A DNA stretch of 64,000 nucleotides from an uncultured Endomicrobiia bacterium (GTDB lineage: Bacteria > Elusimicrobiota > Endomicrobiia > Endomicrobiales > Endomicrobiaceae): positions 62,001-126,000 of the forward strand of contig CALHWY010000012.1 of assembly GCA_938040055.1 (NCBI GenBank). The letters are read 5' to 3'. Position 1 is the first letter of the stretch, and each line of letters opens with the position of its first letter. A model generated the notes under the pieces. That model searched no databases and was not told the origin of the DNA. It saw only the letters and a program-made list of their open reading frames with translations. The position numbers and the translations under genes are program-made. Shown here in pieces: positions 9,323-18,510 of this stretch.

Positions 9323-10606
9323 ATGGAAATGAAAGCTCCCCGGTCTTTAAATGACAAAAGAAAAAGAAAACTTTTCAGAAACTGGTACTATCTTACGGTA
9401 TTGCAGATAGCCCAGTATGTTCTGCCTTTTGTCCCGATACCTTATCTTGTGCGCGTATTGTCTCCCGAAAAATTCGGGCTTGTCGCATTCGCCGCGGCGA
9501 TGGCGCAGTTTTTTTCGGTTTTTGTGGAATACGGTTTTTCCTATTCGGCTGTAAAGCGCATAGCGGTCAACAAAAAAGATAAGCGGAAAGTCGAAGAGAT
9601 TTTTTCCTGCGCCATAATTATAAAAGCAGTTATAGCCTGCGTTCTTGCTTCGGTCTTTGTGCCGCTTGTCCTGTTTGTTCCCCAGATATACGAAGAAAAA
9701 ACGGTTTTTATTTTTGCTTTTTTTATGATTTTCGCCGATATTTTTTTTACCGCCTGGTTTTTTCAGGGCATGGAAAAATTGAAACATTTCGCTTATCTGT
9801 ATCTTATTCTTGAAAGCGCGTACGCTGCCTCGGTATTCGTTTTTATAAAAAAGGAAAGCGATTATATATATGTTCCTTTGCTTGACGGCATTTGCTCTTT
9901 TATAATAGGCGTAATAAGCATAATGCTTATACGTAAAACATTCGGCATAAGTTTTAAACTCCAGCCTTTAAGCAGGATAATTTTTTATTTCAAAAACAGC
10001 TGGCATTATTTTATTTCCGATTTCGCTTCCAACGCTTATACTTCAGCCAGCGTTTTTATTTTAGGATTTATCGCCGGCAATGCCGTTGTCGGCTATTACA
10101 GGGCGGCGCTGGGCATACTTCTTCCGGTTAAAGCTCTTTTTGAACCGGTTGTTCAGGCGGCATATCCTTATATGAGCAAAACCGCCGGAGAATCAAAAGA
10201 AAAAGCCGTCCGCTTTTTAAAGACATACGGTTTTTCCGTGGCTTTTGCCGCTCTGGCGGCCTCGGGCGTAATTTTTTTCGGTTCGGATTTTATCGTCGCG
10301 GTATTTTTGGGAAATGAATACGGGAGATCTTCAATTCTGTTAAAAATATTATCCGCCGTACCTTTTCTTTACACTTTGAATATGATTTTCTGCATGCACA
10401 TTATGTATCCTTTCGGCATGAAAGTCAATTTCGCTAAAATAAGCGCCTGGGCGGCCGTGATAAGTTTTTTGCTGATACCCGTAATTGCGGCCGAGTATAA
10501 AGATTTCGGCATGGCGTGTATAATGGTGGCGGGAGAACTGATTGTTACTCTTATGGCGTACAGGCATATAAACTCCAAAGGTTTTAAATTTTTTGCGAAA
10601 ACATAA
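9323..10606 (+). CDS. Wzx/RfbX-type polysaccharide flippase
   Basis: A 427-residue integral membrane protein of the oligosaccharide-flippase (MATE/MVF-like) superfamily that flips undecaprenyl-linked glycans across the inner membrane. About twelve hydrophobic segments are visible, and the N-terminal VPIPYLVRVLSPEKFGLVAF block is characteristic of RfbX-like proteins. It starts 6 bases after the DUF2779 gene. No glycosyltransferase cluster is adjacent; the nearest is at 32-36 kb. Confidence 0.85.
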   Translation: MEMKAPRSLNDKRKRKLFRNWYYLTVLQIAQYVLPFVPIPYLVRVLSPEKFGLVAFAAAMAQFFSVFVEYGFSYSAVKRIAVNKKDKRKVEEIFSCAIIIKAVIACVLASVFVPLVLFVPQIYEEKTVFIFAFFMIFADIFFTAWFFQGMEKLKHFAYLYLILESAYAASVFVFIKKESDYIYVPLLDGICSFIIGVISIMLIRKTFGISFKLQPLSRIIFYFKNSWHYFISDFASNAYTSASVFILGFIAGNAVVGYYRAALGILLPVKALFEPVVQAAYPYMSKTAGESKEKAVRFLKTYGFSVAFAALAASGVIFFGSDFIVAVFLGNEYGRSSILLKILSAVPFLYTLNMIFCMHIMYPFGMKVNFAKISAWAAVISFLLIPVIAAEYKDFGMACIMVAGELIVTLMAYRHINSKGFKFFAKT

Positions 10607-11011
10607 GGAAAAGCCTAAAACAGCGACGGCAAATATATAATCTTTGCCGTAAAATACCGCGGCGGCGCCTAAAAAAAGTTTCGGCAAAGCTTTACAAACA
10701 TAATATTAAGGAGCGTTTGGCGGTTTGAAAAGAAAAACGATTTAAAAGCGGCAATAACCGTCTTCACCGGCGTGAAAACCGGTGCCCGCGGAAAAATCCG
10801 GAACTTTTGCGCGGACCAAGATCGGAGCCGCCGGCATTGTGAAAGGATAAGAGTCGCGTAAAGACGGCGCGGAGCAATGGGAGAAAGAGAACGCGCTTAA
10901 AAAAAGAACTCCGAGAAATTTATCAAATCCGCCGCGTTAAGAAACAAAGCGGTTCTTATAATAAAAATAAAAAAAATTGTAATTTTTCCGGCTTTTTACC
11001 GCATAATATAA
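10607..11011. other. Gene-free spacer before gcvH
   Basis: About 400 bases with no convincing coding frame. An 8-bp hairpin ACGGCAAA / TTTGCCGT at 10626-10650 lies just after the flippase gene but has no T run. I looked for a glycine riboswitch because gcv genes follow; the conserved tandem core is not present. Confidence 0.5.
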
Positions 11012-11041
11012 TTGCTATAAAATTCCATATTATGCTAAAAT
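11012..11041 (+). promoter_or_regulatory. Candidate gcvH promoter
   Basis: TTGCTA, 18 bases, TAAAAT with a TGC extended -10. The predicted leader before ATG 11083 is about 35 bases. Confidence 0.45.
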
Positions 11042-11082
11042 ACCGGACAGGTTTCCAATAAAAGCGCGTGAAAGGGGAAATT

Positions 11083-11457
11083 ATGAACATTCCGCAGGAT
11101 TTAAAGTACACAAAAACGCATGAGTGGATCAAAATTGAAGGCAATAAAGCAAAAGTCGGAATTACCGATTTTGCCCAGAATGAAATAACCGATATCGTTC
11201 ATATTGAACTGCCCGAGCAGGGCAAAGAGGTTAAAAAAGGCTTTCCCGCGGCCGTGATAGAATCCGTAAAGTCGGCTTTTGACATATATTCTCCGGTAAG
11301 CGGCAAAATAGCCTCAATAAATGAAACCCTTTTATCAAGTCCGGAAACCGTTAACCGTTCCCCTTATGAAGAAGGCTGGCTGTTTACGGTTGAATTTTAC
11401 GATGAAAAAGAGCTTTCCGTCCTGCTGAGCGCCCAAGACTATCAGCGGCTTATATAA
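11083..11457 (+). CDS. gcvH: Glycine cleavage system H protein
   Basis: GcvH is the lipoylated shuttle of the glycine cleavage complex; its lipoyl arm carries the aminomethyl group between P, T and L proteins. I use ATG 11083 (AAAGGGGA upstream), giving 124 residues; a GTG at 11068 lies before the ribosome site. The lipoyl Lys is K63 in IESVKSAFDIYSP, and the GITDFAQNEITDIVHIELP region is typical. The gene leads gcvPA by 13 bases. gcvT and lpd are not in the window. Confidence 0.96.
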   Translation: MNIPQDLKYTKTHEWIKIEGNKAKVGITDFAQNEITDIVHIELPEQGKEVKKGFPAAVIESVKSAFDIYSPVSGKIASINETLLSSPETVNRSPYEEGWLFTVEFYDEKELSVLLSAQDYQRLI

Positions 11458-11470
11458 AACGCATATACTT

Positions 11471-12802
11471 ATGGACTATACATCACAAAACCAAAAAGAC
11501 AGACGGATCATGCTTGACGCTCTCGGCATTTCGGATGCCGAAGAGCTTTTCGCCGTCATTCCCGAAAACCTGAGAGCCGGAGAACTCAAAATCGCCGGAG
11601 GCGGCAGCGAGCAGGAGCTTTCGGCTTTTTTCAAAAAGCTGGCCGCTAAAAATAAAACCCTTGTCTCTTTCAGAGGCGCCGGGATATACGACCATTTCAT
11701 ACCTTCTCTGGTGGAAGAAATTACCGGAAGAAGCGAATTCCGCACCGCTTATACCCCTTATCAGGCGGAAGCAAGCCAGGGAACTCTTCAGGCAATATTC
11801 GAATACCAGAGCATGATAAGCGCGATAACCGCCATGGATACTTCGAACGCTTCTCTTTATGACGGAGCTTCAGCGGCAGCTGAAGCCGCTATGCTGGCTT
11901 TAAGAGTGTCGGGGAAAAAGAAGATTCTGCTTTCTTGCGCGCTGCATCCCGAATATGCGCGGACGATAGAAACGTATCTTGAAAATTCCGGGGCGCGGAT
12001 ATCAACGCTTGATTTGTCTTCCGGAGGGGATATTGAAAAAAGCGCCGTCGAAAACGCCGTTGACGATAATACCGCCGCGGTAATAATACAGTCCCCGAAC
12101 TATCTGGGGATTGTCGAAGATATGCAGTCTCTTTGCGCGGCGTCTAAAAATGCGGGCGCTTTGTTTATCGCGGTGGTAAATCCTATTTCGCTTGGTTTTT
12201 TTACGGCTCCGGGAGAATACGGAGCCGATATAGCCGTAGGCGAAGGACAGCCTCTCGGCTGCTCTATGGGTTTTGGCGGGGCGACTTTCGGATTTATGGC
12301 GGTCAAAAAAGCTCTGGAATGGAAAATGCCCGGCAGAGTGGTCGGGCAGACGACCGATAGAGACGGAAAAAGAGGTTTTGTCCTTACTTTGCAATCAAGG
12401 GAACAGCATATAAGAAGGGAAAAAGCCACGTCGAATATCTGCACAAACGCCGCTTTAAACGCCCTTGCCGGATGCGTTTATCTTTCCGGGTGGGGAAATG
12501 AAGGGTTTAAAAAGCTCGCCCGGACGAATATGTCCAAAGCGGGATATGCTTTTGGCAGAATAAGCGCGATTGAAGGTTTTTCGGCGAAATTCGGAAATTC
12601 GGTTTTTTTTAATGAATTTGTTATAGACACTCAAAAAGACATAAAAAAGATAAACCGCGTTTTATTGAAAAACGGTTTTCTGGCGCCTTTGCACCTGTCG
12701 GATTTTTCGAAAGATTTTAAAAAATCTTTGCTGTTTTGCGTAACGGAACAAAGGACGAAGGCCGAGATAGACAAATTGGCTGAACTTCTTGCCGGAATAT
12801 GA
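11471..12802 (+). CDS. gcvPA: Glycine dehydrogenase (decarboxylating) subunit 1
   Basis: This is the alpha half of the two-subunit glycine decarboxylase (P protein). It forms the heterotetramer with GcvPB and helps shape the PLP site. The 443-residue length is normal. Recognisable blocks are the FRGAGIYDHFIP segment, YTPYQAEASQGTLQ, GEGQPLG..MGFGG.TFG and the SNICTNAALNALA helix. Its partner gcvPB lies 640 bases downstream rather than adjacent, and the gap holds a decayed CRISPR array. Confidence 0.95.
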   Translation: MDYTSQNQKDRRIMLDALGISDAEELFAVIPENLRAGELKIAGGGSEQELSAFFKKLAAKNKTLVSFRGAGIYDHFIPSLVEEITGRSEFRTAYTPYQAEASQGTLQAIFEYQSMISAITAMDTSNASLYDGASAAAEAAMLALRVSGKKKILLSCALHPEYARTIETYLENSGARISTLDLSSGGDIEKSAVENAVDDNTAAVIIQSPNYLGIVEDMQSLCAASKNAGALFIAVVNPISLGFFTAPGEYGADIAVGEGQPLGCSMGFGGATFGFMAVKKALEWKMPGRVVGQTTDRDGKRGFVLTLQSREQHIRREKATSNICTNAALNALAGCVYLSGWGNEGFKKLARTNMSKAGYAFGRISAIEGFSAKFGNSVFFNEFVIDTQKDIKKINRVLLKNGFLAPLHLSDFSKDFKKSLLFCVTEQRTKAEIDKLAELLAGI

Positions 12803-12961
12803 ACAAGCCTGAAAAGTTTTTCCGCCGGGCGGCAACAAGTAAATTTCCCGGCGAAAACAATGCTTCGCGAAAAGTCCGGAATACTGTTTTGAATTCCGGG
12901 TTTATAATAATGCATTGAATTGGGATTTATCTTAGCGGATATATGCGTGATGCTGCGGCTT
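12803..12961. other. Spacer between gcvPA and the relic CRISPR array
   Basis: It holds an imperfect inverted repeat around TTTCCGCCGGG / CCCGGCGAAA (about 12820-12858), possibly a gcvPA terminator, and a 7-bp hairpin CCGGAAT / ATTCCGG at 12876-12899. If the array was once functional, its leader would have been here. No clear sixth repeat is visible at the expected position near 12896. Confidence 0.4.
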
Positions 12962-13263
12962 GCCGCTTCTTTCACGGAAGCGTAAATTGAAATGCGGATT
13001 TAATGTTTTCCCGATATAAATGAATCCGTCGTTATCTTTACGGAAGCGCAGGTCGGAATTTTAAGCGTTTGCGCGCCGAATATTGTATAAATGACCGCAT
13101 CCTTCTTGGGAGCGTGAGTTGAAATAAAAAGTATCTGACGAGATTCTTGAGACGAACCCGCCGCTTCTCCCGCGGGAGCGTAAATTGAAATTACAAATCC
13201 TGGAGTTCCCTTCTTGGGGAAAATCTCCGCTTCTTTCACGGGAGCGTAAAAACGGATTGAAAA
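12962..13263 (+). CRISPR. Relic five-repeat CRISPR array, type I-C-like repeats, no cas genes nearby
   Basis: Five 32-base repeat copies start at 12962, 13028, 13094, 13160 and 13226, each exactly 66 bases from the last, leaving four 34-base spacers of unrelated sequence. The cleanest copies read GCCGCTTCTTTCACGG then RAGCGTAAATTGAAAT. Copy 2 is about 70% like the I-C consensus as I remember it, and copy 5 has an insertion of about 6 bases near its 3' end. The form is that of type I-C repeats (stem CGCTYC / GGRAGCG, ATTGAAAT tail), placing crRNA transcription on the + strand with the leader side near gcvPA. Copies 1, 4 and 5 keep the stem by Watson-Crick or G-U pairs; copies 2 and 3 are eroded. 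No cas gene occurs in the 64 kb. Confidence 0.8.
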
Positions 13264-13440
13264 ACGCAGGGAAATGCATAAGCGGCGGCGGAAAATGCGC
13301 GGCAATGCGCTTTTAAAACTTTATCAGTCCGCCCGGAGGATTTTATAAATTTTTACGGGCGTCCCGCAGTAAAAAAAATGAAAAGCCGGCATAGTTGAAA
13401 AATAAAATGCCGGACGATTTATTAAATATTACCGGACGGA

Positions 13441-14880
13441 ATGTTTATGGAAAAACTTTTAAACGAGATTTCATCTGAAGGAAAGTCCGCTTTTGACGTC
13501 AACTGCGATGTCGACTGCAAAATAAATATAGCGCAAAAATACGTGAGAAAAACCGATATCGGGCTTCCCTGCGCTCCTGAAAACGCTTTATTAAGGCATT
13601 TTACCAATCTTTCAAGACAAAACTATGCTTTAAGCACGACTTTTTATCCTCTGGGCTCATGCACTATGAAACACAATCCGCTTATAAATGAAAAAGCGGC
13701 GGCTCTTGAAGGCTTTAATGCCGTTCATCCTTTGCAGCCGCAGGAAACCGTACAGGGAGCTTTGGAGATTATTTACGATCTTGAAAGGGATTTATGCGAA
13801 ATTTCGGGAATGGATTATTTTTCGCTTCAGCCGGCGGCGGGCGCTCAAGGGGAATTTGCCGGACTGCTGGTAATAGCTAAATATTTCAAGTCAATCGGAC
13901 AGAAAAGAACCAAAATAATAGTGCCGGATTCAGCGCACGGGACAAATCCCGCGTCGGCCGCTTATGCCGGTTTTGAAATAGTTTCTTTAAAGTCCGAAGC
14001 AAACGGAACCGTTTCGGCTCAAAAAGTTAAAGAATTGCTTTCTCCCCAAGTCGCGGCGATCATGCTTACCGTGCCCAATACTTTGGGCGTTTTCGAAAAG
14101 GAAATTCCTGAAATATCAAAACTTGCCGGGGAAAACGGAACTCTTTTGTATTATGACGGGGCGAATCTCAATGCGGTTATGGCGATGGCGCGTCCCGGAG
14201 ACATGGGTTTTGACATTATGCATATAAATTTACACAAAACGTTTTCAACGCCCCACGGCGGCGGCGGTCCGGGATCCGGCCCGGTAGGAGTTAAAGCTTT
14301 TCTTGAACCTTTTTTGCCGGTGCCCAGAGTAGAAAAAAAGAATTCGAAATATGTCTTTAATTATAAAAAACCGGAAAGTATCGGCAGGATGAAAGCTTTC
14401 TTCGGGAATTTTCCGGTGCTTGTAAAAGCTTACGCTTATATAAAATCCCTCGGCGCAAAAGGTTTGAAAAAAGCTTGCGTTCAGGCGGTTTTAAACGCCA
14501 ATTATATGCTTGCCGGATTTAAAGATCATATTGACGCGCCGGCCGGAAACAGGTGCATGCATGAGTTCGTATTATCTCCCAAGACTGTTCTGCAAAACGG
14601 CGTTAGAACTTCGGACGTCGCCAAAAGGCTTTTGGATTACGGCTATTATGCCCCGACCGTTTACTTTCCGCTGATCGTGGATGAGGCGGTTATGATAGAA
14701 CCTACGGAAACGGAATCCAGGGAAACGCTTGACGGTTTTACGGAAACTTTAAAAAAAATAATTCTTGATGAAGCAAAAAACGAACCCGATAAAGTCAAAG
14801 ACGCGCCGGTAAACACTCCGGTAAAAAGACTCAATGAAGTCGAAGCCGCAAGAAAACCGGTTTTGAAATGGCAAGACTGA
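13441..14880 (+). CDS. gcvPB: Glycine dehydrogenase (decarboxylating) subunit 2
   Basis: This is the PLP-carrying beta half of the two-subunit P protein. The PLP Lys is K266 in INLHKTFSTPHGGGGPGSGP, and the FYPLGSCTMKHNP and PAAGAQGEFAGLL blocks are typical. Length is 479 residues from ATG 13441. ATG 13447 is equally plausible, because GGACGG sits only just ahead of 13441. The sequence is intact despite the decayed CRISPR array upstream, so it needs a promoter within 13264-13440 or read-through from gcvPA. Confidence 0.95.
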   Translation: MFMEKLLNEISSEGKSAFDVNCDVDCKINIAQKYVRKTDIGLPCAPENALLRHFTNLSRQNYALSTTFYPLGSCTMKHNPLINEKAAALEGFNAVHPLQPQETVQGALEIIYDLERDLCEISGMDYFSLQPAAGAQGEFAGLLVIAKYFKSIGQKRTKIIVPDSAHGTNPASAAYAGFEIVSLKSEANGTVSAQKVKELLSPQVAAIMLTVPNTLGVFEKEIPEISKLAGENGTLLYYDGANLNAVMAMARPGDMGFDIMHINLHKTFSTPHGGGGPGSGPVGVKAFLEPFLPVPRVEKKNSKYVFNYKKPESIGRMKAFFGNFPVLVKAYAYIKSLGAKGLKKACVQAVLNANYMLAGFKDHIDAPAGNRCMHEFVLSPKTVLQNGVRTSDVAKRLLDYGYYAPTVYFPLIVDEAVMIEPTETESRETLDGFTETLKKIILDEAKNEPDKVKDAPVNTPVKRLNEVEAARKPVLKWQD

Positions 14881-15391
14881 CATTTTTTCCAGATCCGGCT
14901 TGTCAATGCCGTTAAAAGCGGCGGCGTAATAAGAAGATTTACAGGCCGGACAATGAAGTTTACGCATTAATAAAGCTTAAAGACGGCGGTAAAACGGGAA
15001 GCGGGAAAATATTATCCCCAAAACACGGAATCCGGTTTTGCCGCCGGACAGCTCCTTATTTAAAGTTAATATCATGGGGACAAGAAAATACTGTCTGCGC
15101 GGCTTTATTGCGTATTTTTAAGATAATTTTCCATCTGAGACTATGCCCGTTTACGTTTTTAACCGGAGCTTTCTGAGAGAGCGCTCTTTTCAAGCCTGCC
15201 GGCATTCAGGCAAACTTCCCGGCAGACGGATCAAACCGGCGGAAACCGGAAATTGTTTTTGAAATATTTGTCTGCCGGAATTGAACATTTTATTGCGGCC
15301 CGCTTTGCGTTTGAAAGGCGGTTACCGGCCCGATTAGATTTGTTTTTTAAATGTATTGTAAACGGTTGGAGCCGGAAAATCGGAAAATTCA
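14881..15391. other. Gene-free spacer between gcvPB and the sugar ABC operon
   Basis: About 510 bases with no coding frame, RNA gene or repeat that I can support. Confidence 0.5.
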
Positions 15392-15420
15392 TTGACTGAA
15401 TTTCCGAAATTTGATACACT
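15392..15420 (+). promoter_or_regulatory. Candidate promoter of the sugar ABC operon
   Basis: TTGACT, 17 bases, TACACT, about 50 bases before the ATG at 15476. A ribosome site GGAGG lies at 15462-15466. Confidence 0.55.
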
Positions 15421-15475
15421 TTTAACATTCTTATTGAAATAACAATCAAAAAATAATTTTGGAGGTAGTCGGATA

Positions 15476-16777
15476 ATGTCAAAACTGAAAATGCTGGTGC
15501 TGTTGCAGGTTTTTTTTGCTTTTACTTTCATTGTTTTTGCCGGTTGCGGAAAAAAAGAGGACAAACAGCCTAAAGCCGACGTGGTGATATGGCATTGGAT
15601 GACCGACAGGCAGGAGGCTTTCGAAAAGCTTGCCGAGCAGTACTATAATGAAACTGGAGTAAGAGTGACGTTTGAAACTTATGCTCCGACGGATGTTTAT
15701 AAAAACAAAATATCGGCTGCGGCCACTGCGGATCTTCTTCCCGACGTTTTCAATCCCATAGCGGACAAAAAAGAAACGGCTTCGTATATAAAAGCGGGAT
15801 TTATTGAAGATCTTACCGCGGAAATGGAAAAAGAAGGCTGGAAAGATTCTTTCTTTACAAAAGCTTTGACCCAGAATACATATGAAGAAGGCAATGAATG
15901 GGATGTAAAGCCGGGCATTTACGCGGTTCCGCTGGATGTTAACTCGCTTATGATCTATTATAATAAAGACTTGTTTGCCCAGGCGGGACTTGATCCCGAA
16001 AATCCGCCTAAAACATGGACTGAGTTCATAGAAGCGGGAAAAGCTCTCAGAGCGGCCAATATCCAGCCTTTTACAAGCGGATTCGGCGAGGGCTGGCTGA
16101 TAGGCGCTTTTGCGCAGTCTTATCAGTGGAACCTTTTCGGAAAAGAAGGCGTTTTGCAGACTATTGAAGACAAAATTCCTTATACTGATCCGAGATGGGT
16201 AAAGATATTTGAGCTTTTTGCCGAAATGAGAGATAATAAGCTTTTTGCCTCGGGTATAGTCACAATGGTAAATAAAGACGCTGAAAGAAGTTTTGCGACC
16301 GGAAAAGCGGCCATGGCTTTTAACGGTTCATGGGGAGTAAATGTTTATCATTCTATGGCACCCGATCTTAATTACGGAGTAATGGCTCCTCCGGCTCTCG
16401 CCGACGCGCAATATCCTTTAATGCTCTTCGGGGGAGAAGGCTCGTCTTTATTCGTCAATGCCAAATCGCCTAATAAACAAAAAGCGGTTGACTTTCTCAG
16501 ATGGATGACGCAGATGGGCCCGCAGGTATATCTTGCCAAAGAAACGTTAAACATACCTTCAAATAAAAACGCCGCTACGGATCTTCCTCCGGTGCTGAGA
16601 GTTTTTTCTGAAAATATAGTAAACACTTTCGAATCGCTGCCTAAAATCGAAAGCTGGCAGGTGACTAACTTCATAAATATTAATCTTCAGTCCGTTATTA
16701 TCGGAGAAAGAACTCCGGAACAGGCGGCTAAAGAGGTTCAGGGCGAAAAAGAAAGACAGATGAAGGCAGGAAAATGA
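15476..16777 (+). CDS. Sugar ABC transporter substrate-binding lipoprotein
   Basis: A 433-residue cluster B (UgpB/MalE-like, SBP_bac_1) solute-binding protein of a carbohydrate importer. The N-terminus is a lipoprotein signal with lipobox FAGC (C24), so it is anchored to the periplasmic face of a membrane. The mature part starts with VVIWHWMTDRQEAFEKLAEQY and contains the YYNKDLFAQAGLDP.NPPKTWTE block typical of sugar binders. It overlaps the first permease gene by 4 bases. The substrate is not readable. No ATPase gene is linked, so a shared MsmK/UgpC-type ATPase elsewhere is probably used. Confidence 0.9.
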   Translation: MSKLKMLVLLQVFFAFTFIVFAGCGKKEDKQPKADVVIWHWMTDRQEAFEKLAEQYYNETGVRVTFETYAPTDVYKNKISAAATADLLPDVFNPIADKKETASYIKAGFIEDLTAEMEKEGWKDSFFTKALTQNTYEEGNEWDVKPGIYAVPLDVNSLMIYYNKDLFAQAGLDPENPPKTWTEFIEAGKALRAANIQPFTSGFGEGWLIGAFAQSYQWNLFGKEGVLQTIEDKIPYTDPRWVKIFELFAEMRDNKLFASGIVTMVNKDAERSFATGKAAMAFNGSWGVNVYHSMAPDLNYGVMAPPALADAQYPLMLFGGEGSSLFVNAKSPNKQKAVDFLRWMTQMGPQVYLAKETLNIPSNKNAATDLPPVLRVFSENIVNTFESLPKIESWQVTNFININLQSVIIGERTPEQAAKEVQGEKERQMKAGK

Positions 16778-17667
16778 AAATAACAAAGAAGGAAAAACTG
16801 GCCAATTTTTGCTTTATCGTTCCCGCGCTGGTATTATTTCTTATATTCAGCCTTTATCCTATTTTAAGAACATTCCAGCTGAGCGTTTTCGAATGGAACG
16901 GAATAGATAAAGAGATGGTATTCGTCGGGCTTTCACAGTATAAGCACATAGTGTTTAATAATCCGGCTTTCTGGAAATCGATGTGGAATGCCGCTTATGT
17001 GACTATTCTTGCTCTTACTCTTCAGAACGGGCTTGCATTGCTTCTGGCTTTATTGGTCAGCAGAAACATAAGGGGGGAGAATGTGTACAGAACCGTATTT
17101 TTCCTTCCGCCCGTATTGTCAGGAGTTGTCGTGGGCTTAATATGGAAATTCGTTTTTGACGGCAATTTCGGGATATTGAACCATTTCCTTAACGGTTTCG
17201 GATTTTCGCAGTTTCAGGATTTTGCCTGGCTTTCCGAAGTAAAAACGGCGCTTTCTTCAGTCGCCGTGGTGCATATGTGGAAAGGTTTCGGATACGGGTT
17301 TATCATACTGCTTGCAGGGCTGCAGACGATACCCGTAGAGCTTTATGAGGCCGCCGAAGTTGACGGCGCCGACGCTTGGCAGCAGTTTAAGAATATAACT
17401 TTTCCTTTGCTTATTCCGATTTTTACCATAGTATCGATTCTTACGATATTGGGTTCCATGCAGATTTTTGATCTTATATATTCAATGACCCGCGGAGGGC
17501 CCGCCGGACATACTCATGTGCCGATAACCAAAATATATGAATATATGAGCAACGGAGAGTTCGGCTATTCCACCGCTATGGCGGTGGTGTTCGGAGGAGT
17601 GCTGCTGATTGTTTCATTTGCCCAAATTTACGCTTCCAAGAAATTAAACTATAACAGCAAGGGATAA
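16774..17667 (+). CDS. Sugar ABC transporter permease (MalF/UgpA type)
   Basis: A 297-residue inner-membrane permease with six predicted membrane helices. The EAA loop that docks with the ATPase is visible as YEAAEVDGADAWQQFKNITFP. It starts at the ATG overlapping the stop of the binding protein and ends 1 base before the second permease, forming an importer heterodimer with it. Confidence 0.92.
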   Translation: MKITKKEKLANFCFIVPALVLFLIFSLYPILRTFQLSVFEWNGIDKEMVFVGLSQYKHIVFNNPAFWKSMWNAAYVTILALTLQNGLALLLALLVSRNIRGENVYRTVFFLPPVLSGVVVGLIWKFVFDGNFGILNHFLNGFGFSQFQDFAWLSEVKTALSSVAVVHMWKGFGYGFIILLAGLQTIPVELYEAAEVDGADAWQQFKNITFPLLIPIFTIVSILTILGSMQIFDLIYSMTRGGPAGHTHVPITKIYEYMSNGEFGYSTAMAVVFGGVLLIVSFAQIYASKKLNYNSKG

Positions 17668-17668
17668 T

Positions 17669-18508
17669 ATGAATATCTTTAAAATTAAAAAAAACATTGT
17701 TAACGCGCTCACCCATGTAATTCTGATAGCCGTGTCGCTTACCTGTCTTTTTCCCGTGTTCTGGATGCTTTCTTCTTCTTTAAAAACCCAGGAGCAGATA
17801 TTCGCCGAGATTACTCTTCTTCCCGAGACATGGAACTGGTCAAACTATATTACCGCTTTTGTGAAGGCCGATTTCGGACAGTATTTTTTAAACAGCGTTT
17901 TTTATACCGTTGTCGGAGTGTTTTTTGTGGTGCTCATTTCATCGCTTGCGGCTTACGCTTTCGCGAGGCTGGAATTTTTCGGAAAACATGTGTTTTTTTA
18001 TATTTTAATAGCCACGCTTCTGATTCCGATCCCCGGCGTTTTTGTTCCTTTGTATCTTCTGCTTAAAAGTTTAGGGCTTCTTGATTCAAGACTCGGCCTG
18101 CTTTTATGTTATGTAAGCAACGGACTGGCTTTTGCCATATTTCTTTTAAAAGGCTTTTTTGACGATTTGCCTAAAGAAATAGAAGAAGCCGCTTTAATAG
18201 ACGGCTGTTCCCGTTTAGGCATTTACTGGAGAATAGCGCTGCCTTTGGCAAAACCGGCCCTTGCGACTATCGTTATAATGAACTCTCTTACGATCTGGAA
18301 CGAGTTCCTTCTCGCTCTCGTCGTTTTGCAGGATAAGGCGAAGATGCCCATACAAAGAGGGCTTATGGTTTTTCAGGGAACCTTCATCACGGACTATCCG
18401 CTGCTTATGGCGGGTCTTACAATAGCAACAATTCCTATCGTTATAGTATATCTCCTTATGCAAAAGCACATAGTTAAAGGCATCGCTGCAGGCGCAATAA
18501 AAGGATAA
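17669..18508 (+). CDS. Sugar ABC transporter permease (MalG/UgpE type)
   Basis: A 279-residue second permease with about six membrane helices and the EAA loop EEAALIDGCSRLGIYWRIALP. The C-terminal segment GIAAGAIKG is typical of UgpE/MalG proteins. It follows the first permease directly and precedes the HAD phosphatase by 2 bases, so the phosphatase may be expressed with the importer. Confidence 0.92.
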   Translation: MNIFKIKKNIVNALTHVILIAVSLTCLFPVFWMLSSSLKTQEQIFAEITLLPETWNWSNYITAFVKADFGQYFLNSVFYTVVGVFFVVLISSLAAYAFARLEFFGKHVFFYILIATLLIPIPGVFVPLYLLLKSLGLLDSRLGLLLCYVSNGLAFAIFLLKGFFDDLPKEIEEAALIDGCSRLGIYWRIALPLAKPALATIVIMNSLTIWNEFLLALVVLQDKAKMPIQRGLMVFQGTFITDYPLLMAGLTIATIPIVIVYLLMQKHIVKGIAAGAIKG

Positions 18509-18510
18509 AA

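Noticed and set aside
10607..11082. Glycine riboswitch upstream of gcvH
   Set aside because: A GCGCGGAGCAATGGG stretch is faintly similar, but the second conserved core and tandem arrangement are absent.
13000..13305. A 101-codon minus-strand frame with a 22-residue periodic pattern
   Set aside because: The period is 66 bases and coincides with the relic CRISPR repeats; it is a shadow of the array, not a repeat protein.
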